8,903 nucleotides of DNA from Candidatus Puniceispirillum sp. (GCA_018668795.1 JABJBD010000153.1:1-8903); one strand, 5' to 3'. Positions 1 to 7,010 are shown, counted from the stretch's first letter. The notes: generated by a model not told the origin, from the letters alone. Made by a program: numbers and translations.

Positions 1-255
1 CGTTCGGCTGATCTGCTGGATAAAACAGCCAGCAAAGCGGTGTTTCTGAAAATGCCAAAATCTGCTCAGGATACGCGTCTTGATATTCCCTTTATTGGCC
101 TTGAAACGATAAAAATGGCTGGTGATGCAGGTATTGGTGTCATTGCTATCGAAGCTGGCGGGGTGATGTTGGCTGACCCCCATGATCAAGTGGTCGCCGC
201 CTGTTCCGCATGTGACATAACATTGGTAGGACTAAAACCACGGAACGTCCGATGA
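1..255 (+). CDS. lpxI: UDP-2,3-diacylglucosamine pyrophosphatase LpxI, C-terminal 84 residues (5' cut by window edge)
   Basis: LpxI hydrolyses UDP-2,3-diacylglucosamine to lipid X and UMP in the cytoplasm, the step just before LpxB in lipid A synthesis. The frame is open from base 1 and ends in TGA at 253-255; an in-frame GTG at base 40 is internal, not the start. The fragment carries the family C-terminal pattern: a K-x-x-K-x-x-Q-D stretch, R-L-D-I-P-F-I-G, then G-I-G-V-I-A-I-E-A-G-G-V. The Asp in R-x-D-x-P is a plausible active-site residue, but I cannot confirm this from a fragment. The stop codon overlaps the lpxB start (ATGA), which suggests translational coupling. The functional call rests on these motifs plus the lpxB neighbour; LpxI replaces LpxH in many Alphaproteobacteria. 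Confidence 0.9.
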   Translation, partial: RSADLLDKTASKAVFLKMPKSAQDTRLDIPFIGLETIKMAGDAGIGVIAIEAGGVMLADPHDQVVAACSACDITLVGLKPRNVR

Positions 256-1421
256 GCGCACCTATTTTTATTCTTGCAGGTGAACCGTCCGGAGATGCGC
301 TGGCCGCCAGCATGATGGTGGCGATTGAAAAAAAATACGGTAAACAAAGTTGGATTGGCGTTGGTGGTGAAAAGATGCTGGCACAGGGATTGACCCCTCT
401 ATCCGACATGGATCAATTATCAATTTTTGGCTTTTCTGCTGTCCTGTCCGCCTATTCAAAACTGTCGTCTCTTGCCAATGATCTTGTGGTGCAAATTATT
501 GCACATCAACCCAAGCTCGTAATGACCGTTGATGCAAAGGGGTTTTCTATCCGTTTGGCGGCACGATTAAAACGCCGCATGGCACAGGCTAATATGCAAA
601 TGCCCATAGTGCATACAGTCGCGCCGACAGTCTGGGCATGGGGCGCGTGGCGGCGGCATAAATTTGCGCGTAATCTGGATGGGTTGCTATGTCTCTTTCC
701 AAATGAGCCAGCTTTCTTTGACGGACTTGATGTCAAAGCATCCTTTATAGGCCATCCCGAAGCATGGGCAATAAAGCCAGTTTCATCACCTGTCAGCCAT
801 AAACGTAAAGCCACGCTAGAGCCCCCAAAACAATCCCGCACCATTCAACAACATTTATGTTTGTTACCGGGAAGTCGGCGATCCGAAGTTGCCTTGTTAT
901 TACCGCGCATGCTTCTTGCACTTGATATATTGCGTGACCGAAATGCCGAGATACAGGTGAGTCTGCCAACTGTATCGAATGTAAAGAATCAGGTTGAACA
1001 TCTATGTGCTGGACGCGACATCACCATTAATACTGGTCGTGACGCCTTTATTGCCGCCATGACCTCTGCCGACGCCATGCTGGCGGCCTCTGGAACGGTT
1101 ACATTGCAAACCGCGCTTCATGCCATGCCAGGCGTCGTATGTTATGCAACGTCGCCATTATCCGCCTTTATTGGGCGTCGTCTGGTCAAAATGGACAATG
1201 TTGTTTTGCCTAACGCTTTGCTTGGACGGCCTATCTATCCATTTCTATTTCAAGAACAGGCAACGCCGCAGGCTTTGGCGGCAGCTGTACAAACTGTTTT
1301 TGATGACCCCGAAGTCCGATCAGACGCCACACGTAACGCCAAGGCACTGACTAGCCTATTACGCGGTAACGGTTCCAGCTTTGATGACATGGTAGCCATC
1401 GCTATGGCACCTTGGCTTTGA
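252..1421 (+). CDS. lpxB: lipid-A-disaccharide synthase LpxB
   Basis: LpxB is a GT-B fold glycosyltransferase (family GT19) at the inner membrane. It joins lipid X to UDP-2,3-diacylglucosamine, giving the tetraacyl disaccharide of lipid A and UDP. The protein has 389 residues, near the usual 380-390. Visible motifs are G-E-P-S-G-D at 10-15, G-V-G-G at 36-39, V-D-A-K-G-F at 93-98, A-P-T-V-W-A-W at 124-130, F-I-G-H-P at 165-169, L-L-P-G-S-R-R-S-E-V at 204-213 (donor side), A-S-G-T-V-T-L at 279-285 and V-V-L-P-N-A-L-L-G-R-P at 317-327. The ATG overlaps the lpxI stop by four bases, which fixes the start. Residue 286, directly after S-G-T-V-T-L, is Gln (codon CAA) where family members usually carry Glu. 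The rest of the protein looks intact, so I expect an active enzyme. Confidence 0.96.
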   Translation: MSAPIFILAGEPSGDALAASMMVAIEKKYGKQSWIGVGGEKMLAQGLTPLSDMDQLSIFGFSAVLSAYSKLSSLANDLVVQIIAHQPKLVMTVDAKGFSIRLAARLKRRMAQANMQMPIVHTVAPTVWAWGAWRRHKFARNLDGLLCLFPNEPAFFDGLDVKASFIGHPEAWAIKPVSSPVSHKRKATLEPPKQSRTIQQHLCLLPGSRRSEVALLLPRMLLALDILRDRNAEIQVSLPTVSNVKNQVEHLCAGRDITINTGRDAFIAAMTSADAMLAASGTVTLQTALHAMPGVVCYATSPLSAFIGRRLVKMDNVVLPNALLGRPIYPFLFQEQATPQALAAAVQTVFDDPEVRSDATRNAKALTSLLRGNGSSFDDMVAIAMAPWL

Positions 1422-1432
1422 AACTGTGTGAT

Positions 1433-2740
1433 CTAACGCTTCGAAGTTTCGACATAAGGCCGTTCAGATGGACCTATGTAAAGCTGGCGCGGGCGGCCAA
1501 TGCGCTGGGCTGGATCTTTAATCATTTCATTCCATTGCGCAATCCATCCAACGGTACGTGAAACGGCAAATAGAACCGTAAACATTGACGTTGGAAAACC
1601 CATTGCTTTCAGGATAATGCCAGAATAAAAATCAACATTTGGATATAGCTTTTTATCAATAAAATACTGATCTTTAAGTGCAATATCTTCAAGTTCCATC
1701 GCAAGTTCTAAAAGTGGGTCTTGCACGCCTAATTTGCCAAGCACATCATGACATGCCTTGCGAAGAACCTTGGCACGTGGATCAAAATTTTTATAGACAC
1801 GGTGACCAAAGCCAAACAGCCGAAACGGATCATTCTTATCACGTGCTTTGGCGATATATTCTGGAATATTGTCCTTATGGCCAATCTCAGTCAGCATGTT
1901 CAGAACGGCTTCGTTGGCGCCGCCATGTGCTGGCCCCCACAAAGATGCAATGCCCGCGGCAATACACGCAAACGGGTTTGCTCCTGACGAACCTGCCAGA
2001 CGCACGGTAGATGTTGATGCATTTTGTTCATGATCGGCATGCAGGATAAAAATCTTATCCATTGCATCGGCCAGAATCGGATCAACAACATAAGGTTCAG
2101 CTGGAACTGAAAAGCACATATGCAGAAAGTTTTCGGCATAGGATAGTTGGTTATTCGGATAGTTGAATGGCTGACCTTGAGAATATTTATAGGCCATAGC
2201 AGCCAAGGTCGGCATTTTGGCGATCAGACGCCGTGACGCCACCATCCGCTGTTGCGGGTCATGAATATCAGTCGAGTCATGATAAAATGCTGATAAGGCG
2301 CCAACAACGCCACACATGATAGCCATCGGATGCGCGTCACGCCGGAACCCGCGCAGAAAGGTCGAAAGCTGTTCATGCACCATTGTGTGACGGGTGATGG
2401 CTGTATCAAAGCTGGCTTTGGCGTCTGGGCTTGGCAATTCCCCTTCGAGCAGAAGATAGGCAACTTCCAGAAAGTCAGACTTATCAGCAAGCTCATCAAT
2501 CGAATAGCCCCGATGCAAAAGCACGCCTTTATCACCGTCAATATAGGTAAGGCCAGATACGCATGATCCGGTCGCGCCATAGCCAGGATCAAAGGTAAAC
2601 ATACCCGTTTCGGCATAAAGCTGGCGAATATCGATCACATCAGGGCCAATGGTCCCTTTTTGAACAGGTAAATTTGTAACCTTACCGGTTTCATTATCGG
2701 TGAGGGTGATAGATTTACCAGTGCTCGAATTGTCAGCCAT
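1433..2740 (-). CDS. gltA: citrate synthase, type II (GltA)
   Basis: This enzyme condenses oxaloacetate and acetyl-CoA to citrate, the entry step of the TCA cycle. At 435 residues it has the length of the hexameric, NADH-regulated type II enzymes of Gram-negative bacteria. The catalytic triad is visible: His272 in H-G-G-A-N-E, His313 in G-H-R-V-Y-K and Asp370 in V-D-F-Y-S-G. The 230-254 segment (H-A-D-H-E-Q-N-A-S-T-S) and the C-terminal R-I-G-R-P near 413-417 are also typical. The ATG at 2740 is preceded by AAGGA seven bases upstream on the minus strand. It lies downstream of gltX on the same strand, with its own predicted promoter at 2817-2847. Its TAG stop is 11 bases from the lpxB stop on the opposite strand, and I see no convincing terminator between them. 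Confidence 0.98.
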   Translation of the reverse strand: MADNSSTGKSITLTDNETGKVTNLPVQKGTIGPDVIDIRQLYAETGMFTFDPGYGATGSCVSGLTYIDGDKGVLLHRGYSIDELADKSDFLEVAYLLLEGELPSPDAKASFDTAITRHTMVHEQLSTFLRGFRRDAHPMAIMCGVVGALSAFYHDSTDIHDPQQRMVASRRLIAKMPTLAAMAYKYSQGQPFNYPNNQLSYAENFLHMCFSVPAEPYVVDPILADAMDKIFILHADHEQNASTSTVRLAGSSGANPFACIAAGIASLWGPAHGGANEAVLNMLTEIGHKDNIPEYIAKARDKNDPFRLFGFGHRVYKNFDPRAKVLRKACHDVLGKLGVQDPLLELAMELEDIALKDQYFIDKKLYPNVDFYSGIILKAMGFPTSMFTVLFAVSRTVGWIAQWNEMIKDPAQRIGRPRQLYIGPSERPYVETSKR

Positions 2741-2777
2741 AACGTTATCCTTAAAGAAGTTTCACGAACCATAATAG

Positions 2778-2792
2778 GCGCACAAAATGCGC
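2778..2792 (-). other. small hairpin in the gltX-gltA gap
   Basis: There are perfect 5-base arms, GCGCA (2778-2782) and TGCGC (2788-2792), around a 5-base loop. Read on the minus strand it sits between the predicted gltA promoter and the gltA Shine-Dalgarno sequence. No T-run follows it in the gltX-to-gltA direction, so it does not look like an intrinsic terminator. It may be a leader stem-loop or chance. Confidence 0.3.
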
Positions 2793-2816
2793 AAGACTCT
2801 TATTGGGGGCGAAGCA

Positions 2817-2847
2817 ATTATATAGCGCAGATAACCGTTATTTGCAA
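2817..2847 (-). promoter_or_regulatory. candidate sigma-70 promoter for gltA
   Basis: On the minus strand TTGCAA (2842-2847) is followed after 17 bases by TATATA (2819-2824). A perfect TATAAT overlaps it two bases further on (2817-2822, spacing 19). The -35 hexamer lies over the last codons of gltX, so gltA could be transcribed on its own as well as by read-through. The start site would fall near 2810, leaving a leader of about 70 bases. This is a motif reading only. Confidence 0.5.
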
Positions 2848-4208
2848 GCCTCTGCAACACGAAGCTTTACTTCATCAGTGCCCAAAGCCGCTATCACATC
2901 TATGATAGAGGGCGATTGTTGCATTCCGGTTACAGCCGCACGCAACGGAAGCCCTATATCTTTCATTTTCAGGTTATTCTGGCCTAGCCATTCCTTAATC
3001 GCCTGTTTTAACGCATCAAGGGTCCAGTCAATATCACCTAGATCCTGCATCAATCGGGACAAATTGTCTTTGGCGGGGGCGGTCAGCAAGGCGCGCGCGT
3101 CATCACTAATCTTTGGCGCCCCGTCATTAAGCAGAAAACCGATCGCATCAACAATGTCCAGATGCGTCTTGGCACGCTCGCTCAAAAGCGGCAGCAATGT
3201 CGTCAATCTGGCTTCGGCATGCGGGCTTGATGCGTCTGTCACCGACAATATCAATCTTACCAGCTCTACTGGCGGCATCGAGCGCAGATAATGCGCGTTC
3301 ATGTCATATAATTTATCAATATCAAACCGTGACGGTGACCGCCCCACTTTGTCGAGGCCAAACCATGCTATCGCATTTTCGCGTGAGATGATTTCCTCAT
3401 CGCCATGCCCCCAGCCAAGCCGAACCAAATAATTAATCATCGCATCAGGCAGAAAGCCCATATCACGATAGGCGTCAACGCCCAATGCGCCATGCCGTTT
3501 CGACAATTTAGCCCCATCAACCCCATGTATCAGCGGAATATGTGCAAATACGGGCACATCCCATCCCATGCCGTGATAGACCATATATTGACGAAACGCA
3601 TTGTTCAGATGGTCATCACCACGGATCACATGCGTAATTCCCATATCGTGATCATCAACAACCACAGCCAGCATATAGGTCGGGGTGCCATCAGCACGCA
3701 GAATCACCATATCATCAAGTACGCTATGTTGAACCGTTACCGATCCTTGAACCGCATCGTCGATTGTTGTGGTACCATCATCCGGCATTTTCATGCGCAC
3801 GACATAAGAGCCACCTTCAGGCGCATCAGTGCGATCGCGCCACGGCGAGCGCACCGTTGTTCCGGTTTTGCTGGCTTCGTCACGAATGGCAGTCAGTTCG
3901 TCCGCGCTTAGATAGCAACGATAGGCCGCCCCGCGTTCAATCAACATATTTGCAACCTCGACATGGCGTGATGCCTGTGCAGACTGGCTCACTGCAGGGG
4001 CATCTCCGCCAAGCCCAAGCCAGTCAAGACCGTCATGAATGGCCTTAATCGCGTCTTCGGTTGATCTTTGTCGGTCAGTATCTTCAATCCGCAACAAATA
4101 AGTACCGCCATGATGACGGGCAAATAACCAGTTAAATAAGGCAGTGCGTGCGCCGCCAACATGCAAATATCCGGTAGGTGACGGGGCAAAACGGGTAACG
4201 ACATTCAT
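2838..4208 (-). CDS. gltX: glutamyl-tRNA synthetase (class I)
   Basis: GltX charges tRNA with glutamate in the cytoplasm. The 456-residue protein shows the class I signatures: P-S-P-T-G-Y-L-H-V-G-G at 9-19 (HIGH region), R-I-E-D-T-D at 40-45, R-G-D-D-H-L-N-N at 196-203, and K-L-S-K-R-H-G at 234-240 (KMSKS loop). An R-L-G-W-G-H-G-D segment follows at 263-270. The cysteine-rich zinc-binding cluster of the E. coli enzyme is not present; only a lone Cys98 follows Y-R. Alphaproteobacteria often have two GltX paralogues, one also charging tRNA-Gln for GatCAB amidation; which one this is cannot be decided here. Reading on the minus strand, a GGAAAGG lies rather far (12 bases) upstream of the ATG. 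Divergent from comEC and upstream of gltA. Confidence 0.97.
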   Translation of the reverse strand: MNVVTRFAPSPTGYLHVGGARTALFNWLFARHHGGTYLLRIEDTDRQRSTEDAIKAIHDGLDWLGLGGDAPAVSQSAQASRHVEVANMLIERGAAYRCYLSADELTAIRDEASKTGTTVRSPWRDRTDAPEGGSYVVRMKMPDDGTTTIDDAVQGSVTVQHSVLDDMVILRADGTPTYMLAVVVDDHDMGITHVIRGDDHLNNAFRQYMVYHGMGWDVPVFAHIPLIHGVDGAKLSKRHGALGVDAYRDMGFLPDAMINYLVRLGWGHGDEEIISRENAIAWFGLDKVGRSPSRFDIDKLYDMNAHYLRSMPPVELVRLILSVTDASSPHAEARLTTLLPLLSERAKTHLDIVDAIGFLLNDGAPKISDDARALLTAPAKDNLSRLMQDLGDIDWTLDALKQAIKEWLGQNNLKMKDIGLPLRAAVTGMQQSPSIIDVIAALGTDEVKLRVAEACK

Positions 4209-4257
4209 GATTTATTAAGGCCTTTCCGGTTAGGTTTATCCTTAAGGAGTAGAGCAC
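4209..4257. promoter_or_regulatory. 49-base divergent gltX/comEC intergenic region
   Basis: This gap must hold the start signals of two divergent genes. On the plus strand AAGGAG (4244-4249) sits 8 bases before a GTG at 4258 and decides the comEC start. An inverted repeat TTAAGG (4215-4220) / CCTTAA (4240-4245), with a 19-base spacer, overlaps that Shine-Dalgarno sequence. The first arm extends into a self-palindrome AAGGCCTT (4217-4224). I see no clear -35/-10 pair for either direction; the comEC and gltX promoters may lie inside the opposite coding regions. Confidence 0.45.
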
Positions 4258-6339
4258 GTGGCATTGAAATCAGCTTCAAAGCGGAAAATGCACCTATTTG
4301 ACGGCCTTATCAAGCCGGAAAAAAGGGCTTTGTTTTATGCTGCCTGCCTTATCATGGCGATTGCGCTTTATCATCAATCTGAAATTGCAAATGCCGGTTT
4401 TGTTTTCATTACCGCCATAACGATACTTGGCCTTTGGTTAATATCATATCTGGTCACACATGCGGCTTTGTTGATTGGGTTTCCTGCGCGTTGTCTGCTA
4501 ACAGCCATAATCGGGATTGCGGCGGCTTGTTTACAGATTATGTTGCATCCTCCGCAATCGCTGGATAGGGGGATTACGCTCACCACCAGTGGTATCGTGA
4601 CGGCCATTGACGGTGCCATTGATCGGCGGATCAGATTATGGGTCGCGCTAGACACATCATATGCGCCATTATCGGCACAACCATATCCGCTTATTCGCAT
4701 ATCAACAGACAGGGTATCCTCACAGGTAACCATCGGCGATCACATCGCCTTCAAAGCCCGTCTGTATCCTTCGCCATCACCGATTTTGCCGCAAAATCCA
4801 AATTATGCGCTTCAGGCACAAATCCACAATGTCACGGCGAGTGGCTTCGTTATTGGTGATCTGACCCGGATTGGCGACCAACGTGATCGTCTGGCAGACA
4901 GGCTAGGGCGGTTTCGACATGATTTTGCGCAACAGCTGGATCATGAAATGGCCTTACCAACAGGCGGTATTGCCGCCGCATTGATGGTTGGCGACCGTCG
5001 TTTTATCAGTGAACCGACCTATGAAAAATTTCGCAAATCTGGATTGGCGCATTTGCTGGCTATTTCGGGGTTGCATATGGGCTTGCTATGTTTTGGTGTG
5101 ATCGCAGCCCTGCGGGCAATGGCCAGCTTGGCACCATCCTTTTCCATGCGTGTGCCAATCCATAAATATGCCGCTTTTGCTGGTGTGCTGACGGGGCTTG
5201 GCTATGTTTTTATCTCTGGGGCATCGATCAGCGCCGTTCGTGCCTTTATCATGGCAGTATTTGTAATATCGGCCATTCTACTTGACCGTCTTGCCTTAAC
5301 CTTACGCAATGTGGCTTTGACAGCCATTTTTGTCCTGATTGTCAATCCTGCGGCGCTTTACACCGCTGGCTTTCAGCTTTCCTTTGCCGCCACAACAGCC
5401 CTTGTTGCTTGGTATGAAATCAGCGCAACGCGTCACCATCGACATCGGCATCAGGGGCCTCGTAATCGGTTGGTGACCTATATAGGCGGCGTCATTGTCG
5501 CGTCATTGATTGCGGCAACTGCAACCGCGCCCTTTACAGCACAGCATTTTGGTGCGGTGACTCCATGGGGGGTGATGGCAAATATAGTGGGCATTCCGCT
5601 TACTGGTTTATGGATTATGCCAAGTGGTATTCTGACAGCCATTGGTTATGTGACGGGCCTTGAAGCCTATGTGATTGGCGTTATGCAACAGGGTATCGAG
5701 GTGTTGATTGGACTGGCAGGTTTCATATCATCATTGCCACTGGCGGGATGGCGCATATCCCCTCCGGGTAATGTTGTTCTGGCCGTCTTGTCATCTGGAT
5801 GTTTGGTTTTGATTGGATGTCATCGACGGGTTTATCCGCTTGGTGTGTTATTGATATGTTTTGCAGGTCTTATGTGGTGGCAAACGGCTATACCACATGG
5901 CGTTTTATTTGCCAAAGGACAGACGCGCTTTTTGATTTTGGCAGGACAGGATGGCATTGCCTATAGCCACAGCACCCAAAATCATCGGCGCCTATCGTCA
6001 TTTTTTACCGATATTGCCGAACGACAGCTTGCACGGCCTGTTCACCCAGCCCCACCATGCAAACCATTCTGTACGCATTACGCGCCTGATGGCCGCAAGG
6101 TTACGATCGTTGACCGCACGTTCAACTTGACCAAAGCCTGCAATAGCGCACCTGACATCATCTTGTCTCTTGTGCCTGTAAAATACCCATGCAGAAACAA
6201 AGGAAAAATCTACGATTTAACTTTACTTTATGGATATAATAGCCTGATTTACATTGATAATACTGAATCAGTATATATCTCTAATAATTCCGTATCAAAC
6301 CAGCGAGTTTGCCCTGTACCTCAACAGCATCCGTGCTGA
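4258..6339 (+). CDS. comEC: ComEC/Rec2-type DNA internalisation channel protein
   Basis: ComEC forms the inner-membrane channel that carries single-stranded DNA into the cytoplasm during natural transformation. The 693-residue protein starts with hydrophobic segments around 27-95, then a soluble DUF4131-like region at about 100-210. The Competence domain follows (about 235-500) with its hallmark H-L-L-A-I-S-G-L-H-M-G at 265-275, S-A-V-R-A-F-I-M at 325-332, Q-L-S-F-A-A at 373-378 and N-I-V-G-I-P-L at 442-448. After more membrane segments (to about 543), the C-terminal part from about 548 has no H-x-H-x-D-H metal motif. It resembles the shorter C-terminal region seen in alphaproteobacterial ComEC, with spaced cysteines (601, 605, 628, 645). 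The GTG start is chosen for its AAGGAG. The last 120 coding bases are very AT-rich, and the final 18 codons run antisense through the end of lexA. Whether the host is competent is unknown. Confidence 0.9.
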   Translation: MALKSASKRKMHLFDGLIKPEKRALFYAACLIMAIALYHQSEIANAGFVFITAITILGLWLISYLVTHAALLIGFPARCLLTAIIGIAAACLQIMLHPPQSLDRGITLTTSGIVTAIDGAIDRRIRLWVALDTSYAPLSAQPYPLIRISTDRVSSQVTIGDHIAFKARLYPSPSPILPQNPNYALQAQIHNVTASGFVIGDLTRIGDQRDRLADRLGRFRHDFAQQLDHEMALPTGGIAAALMVGDRRFISEPTYEKFRKSGLAHLLAISGLHMGLLCFGVIAALRAMASLAPSFSMRVPIHKYAAFAGVLTGLGYVFISGASISAVRAFIMAVFVISAILLDRLALTLRNVALTAIFVLIVNPAALYTAGFQLSFAATTALVAWYEISATRHHRHRHQGPRNRLVTYIGGVIVASLIAATATAPFTAQHFGAVTPWGVMANIVGIPLTGLWIMPSGILTAIGYVTGLEAYVIGVMQQGIEVLIGLAGFISSLPLAGWRISPPGNVVLAVLSSGCLVLIGCHRRVYPLGVLLICFAGLMWWQTAIPHGVLFAKGQTRFLILAGQDGIAYSHSTQNHRRLSSFFTDIAERQLARPVHPAPPCKPFCTHYAPDGRKVTIVDRTFNLTKACNSAPDIILSLVPVKYPCRNKGKIYDLTLLYGYNSLIYIDNTESVYISNNSVSNQRVCPVPQQHPC
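6260..6274. repeat. short inverted repeat near the comEC and lexA ends
   Basis: ATACTGA (6260-6266) and TCAGTAT (6268-6274) are perfect 7-base arms around a single A; as RNA this would be a 6-base stem with an AAT loop. It lies 6 bases downstream of the lexA stop on the minus strand and inside comEC. It is AT-rich with no following T-run, so it is a weak terminator candidate at best. Confidence 0.3.
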
Positions 6340-6916
6340 AATAACGGGTTTCATAGTGCGGATTTGCCGCTTCAAGGCCAATCCGGCCAGGTTCTTTCAG
6401 CAATGTTTTCAATGTCGCTTCCTGCTTGTTAATCAAAGCAACGATGATCTCACCATGGCTGGCTGTATTTGCACGTTCGATCACCACAGTATCACCTTCC
6501 AGAATCCCAGCTTCAATCATTGAATCACCAACAATTTCCAGCGCGAAATGTTCACCGCTGCCAATCATGCTGGCGGGTACTTCCAACTGTCGGGTTGGGT
6601 CACTCAAGGCTTCAATCGGTGTTCCTGCCGCAATACGCCCCAGAAAAGGAAGCGTAATAATATCTGCAGCCGCCGCGACTGCATTCGCTATTGCCGATGG
6701 TTCACCAGCAGGACGTAAAATTTCAATCGCACGGGCGCGGTTCGGCAGACGCCTGATATAGCCGCGTTCTTCAAGCCCTGATACCAGCCTATGAATGCCC
6801 GATTTTGACGCAAGACCCAACGCGTCGCGCATTTCGTCAAATGAGGGGGGCACATCATGCACTGACAGATGCGTGGTCAGATATTCCAGAAGTTCGCTTT
6901 GTTTACGTGTTAACAT
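6281..6916 (-). CDS. lexA: LexA repressor, SOS regulator
   Basis: LexA is a dimeric repressor of SOS genes that cleaves itself when bound to RecA filaments. The 211-residue protein has the N-terminal winged helix-turn-helix (about 1-67, with P-P-S-F-D-E-M-R and S-K-S-G-I-H-R-L-V). A linker and an S24-type peptidase domain from about 88 follow. The Ala97-Gly98 cleavage site (I-A-A-G-T-P), the catalytic Ser132 in G-D-S-M and Lys170 in E-A-T-L-K-T-L are all present, so autocleavage should work. The ATG at 6916 has AAGGA 8 bases upstream. It is last in the trpC-moaC-moeA-lexA row, 94 bases after moeA, and has its own promoter overlapped by GAAC repeats, which indicates autoregulation. Its 3' end overlaps comEC by 59 bases tail to tail. 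Confidence 0.98.
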   Translation of the reverse strand: MLTRKQSELLEYLTTHLSVHDVPPSFDEMRDALGLASKSGIHRLVSGLEERGYIRRLPNRARAIEILRPAGEPSAIANAVAAAADIITLPFLGRIAAGTPIEALSDPTRQLEVPASMIGSGEHFALEIVGDSMIEAGILEGDTVVIERANTASHGEIIVALINKQEATLKTLLKEPGRIGLEAANPHYETRYFSTDAVEVQGKLAGLIRNY

Positions 6917-6932
6917 GGTGGCAATCCTTGCT

Positions 6933-6968
6933 GTTCACATTTGTTCCCTTATTGTTCTATCAATGTTC
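6933..6968 (-). promoter_or_regulatory. clustered alphaproteobacterial SOS boxes (lexA operator)
   Basis: Four GTTC tetramers on the plus strand begin at 6933, 6943, 6954 and 6965; on the lexA strand they read GAAC. The last three are spaced by exactly 7 bases, giving two overlapping GTTC-N7-GTTC boxes (6943-6957 and 6954-6968) that share the middle tetramer. The fourth, closest to lexA, is spaced by 6 bases and is off-register. GTTC-N7-GTTC is the known LexA site of Alphaproteobacteria, and the position over the predicted -10 element and just downstream fits repression of lexA by its own product. Confidence 0.88.
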
Positions 6969-6982
6969 TGGGTCTTTGGCAA
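6954..6982 (-). promoter_or_regulatory. predicted lexA promoter
   Basis: On the minus strand TTGCCA (6977-6982, five of six matches to TTGACA) is followed after exactly 17 bases by TAGAAC (6954-6959, four of six matches to TATAAT). The -10 hexamer contains one of the GAAC half-sites and the spacer contains another, so LexA binding would block RNA polymerase directly. Transcription would start near 6947, about 30 bases before the lexA ATG. Confidence 0.6.
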
Positions 6983-7010
6983 TAGCATATCAACAGGATT
7001 TTTGGCGAAG

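Noticed and set aside
1422..1446. Possible bidirectional terminator between lpxB and gltA (palindrome CTTCGAAG at 1439-1446)
   Set aside because: The palindrome is a self-complementary 8-mer with no loop and no T-run on either side. It lies in the gltA coding end.
2224..2616. 130-residue open frame on the minus strand inside gltA in another frame
   Set aside because: It lies in an alternative frame of the citrate synthase gene, which has a complete catalytic triad in its own frame.
2778..2792. GCGCA/TGCGC hairpin as a gltX terminator
   Set aside because: The stem has only five pairs, and on the minus strand it is followed by CTATTATGG rather than a T-run.
2803..3291. 162-residue open frame on the plus strand over gltX
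   Set aside because: It is antisense to a well-supported gltX, has no recognisable domain, and starts without a Shine-Dalgarno sequence. It is a coding shadow.
3405..3911. 168-residue open frame on the plus strand over gltX
   Set aside because: It is fully antisense to gltX, with odd His/Ile/Asn-rich composition typical of a reverse-complement reading and no family resemblance.
5431..5460. His/Arg-rich stretch in ComEC (residues 392-400) as a metal site
   Set aside because: It sits in a short loop between membrane segments with alternating Arg and His. A basic cytoplasmic loop is the simpler reading.
6933..6946. A third full SOS box using the GTTC closest to lexA
   Set aside because: The spacing is 6 bases, not 7, so it does not meet the GTTC-N7-GTTC rule. 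It is kept only as a possible half-site.
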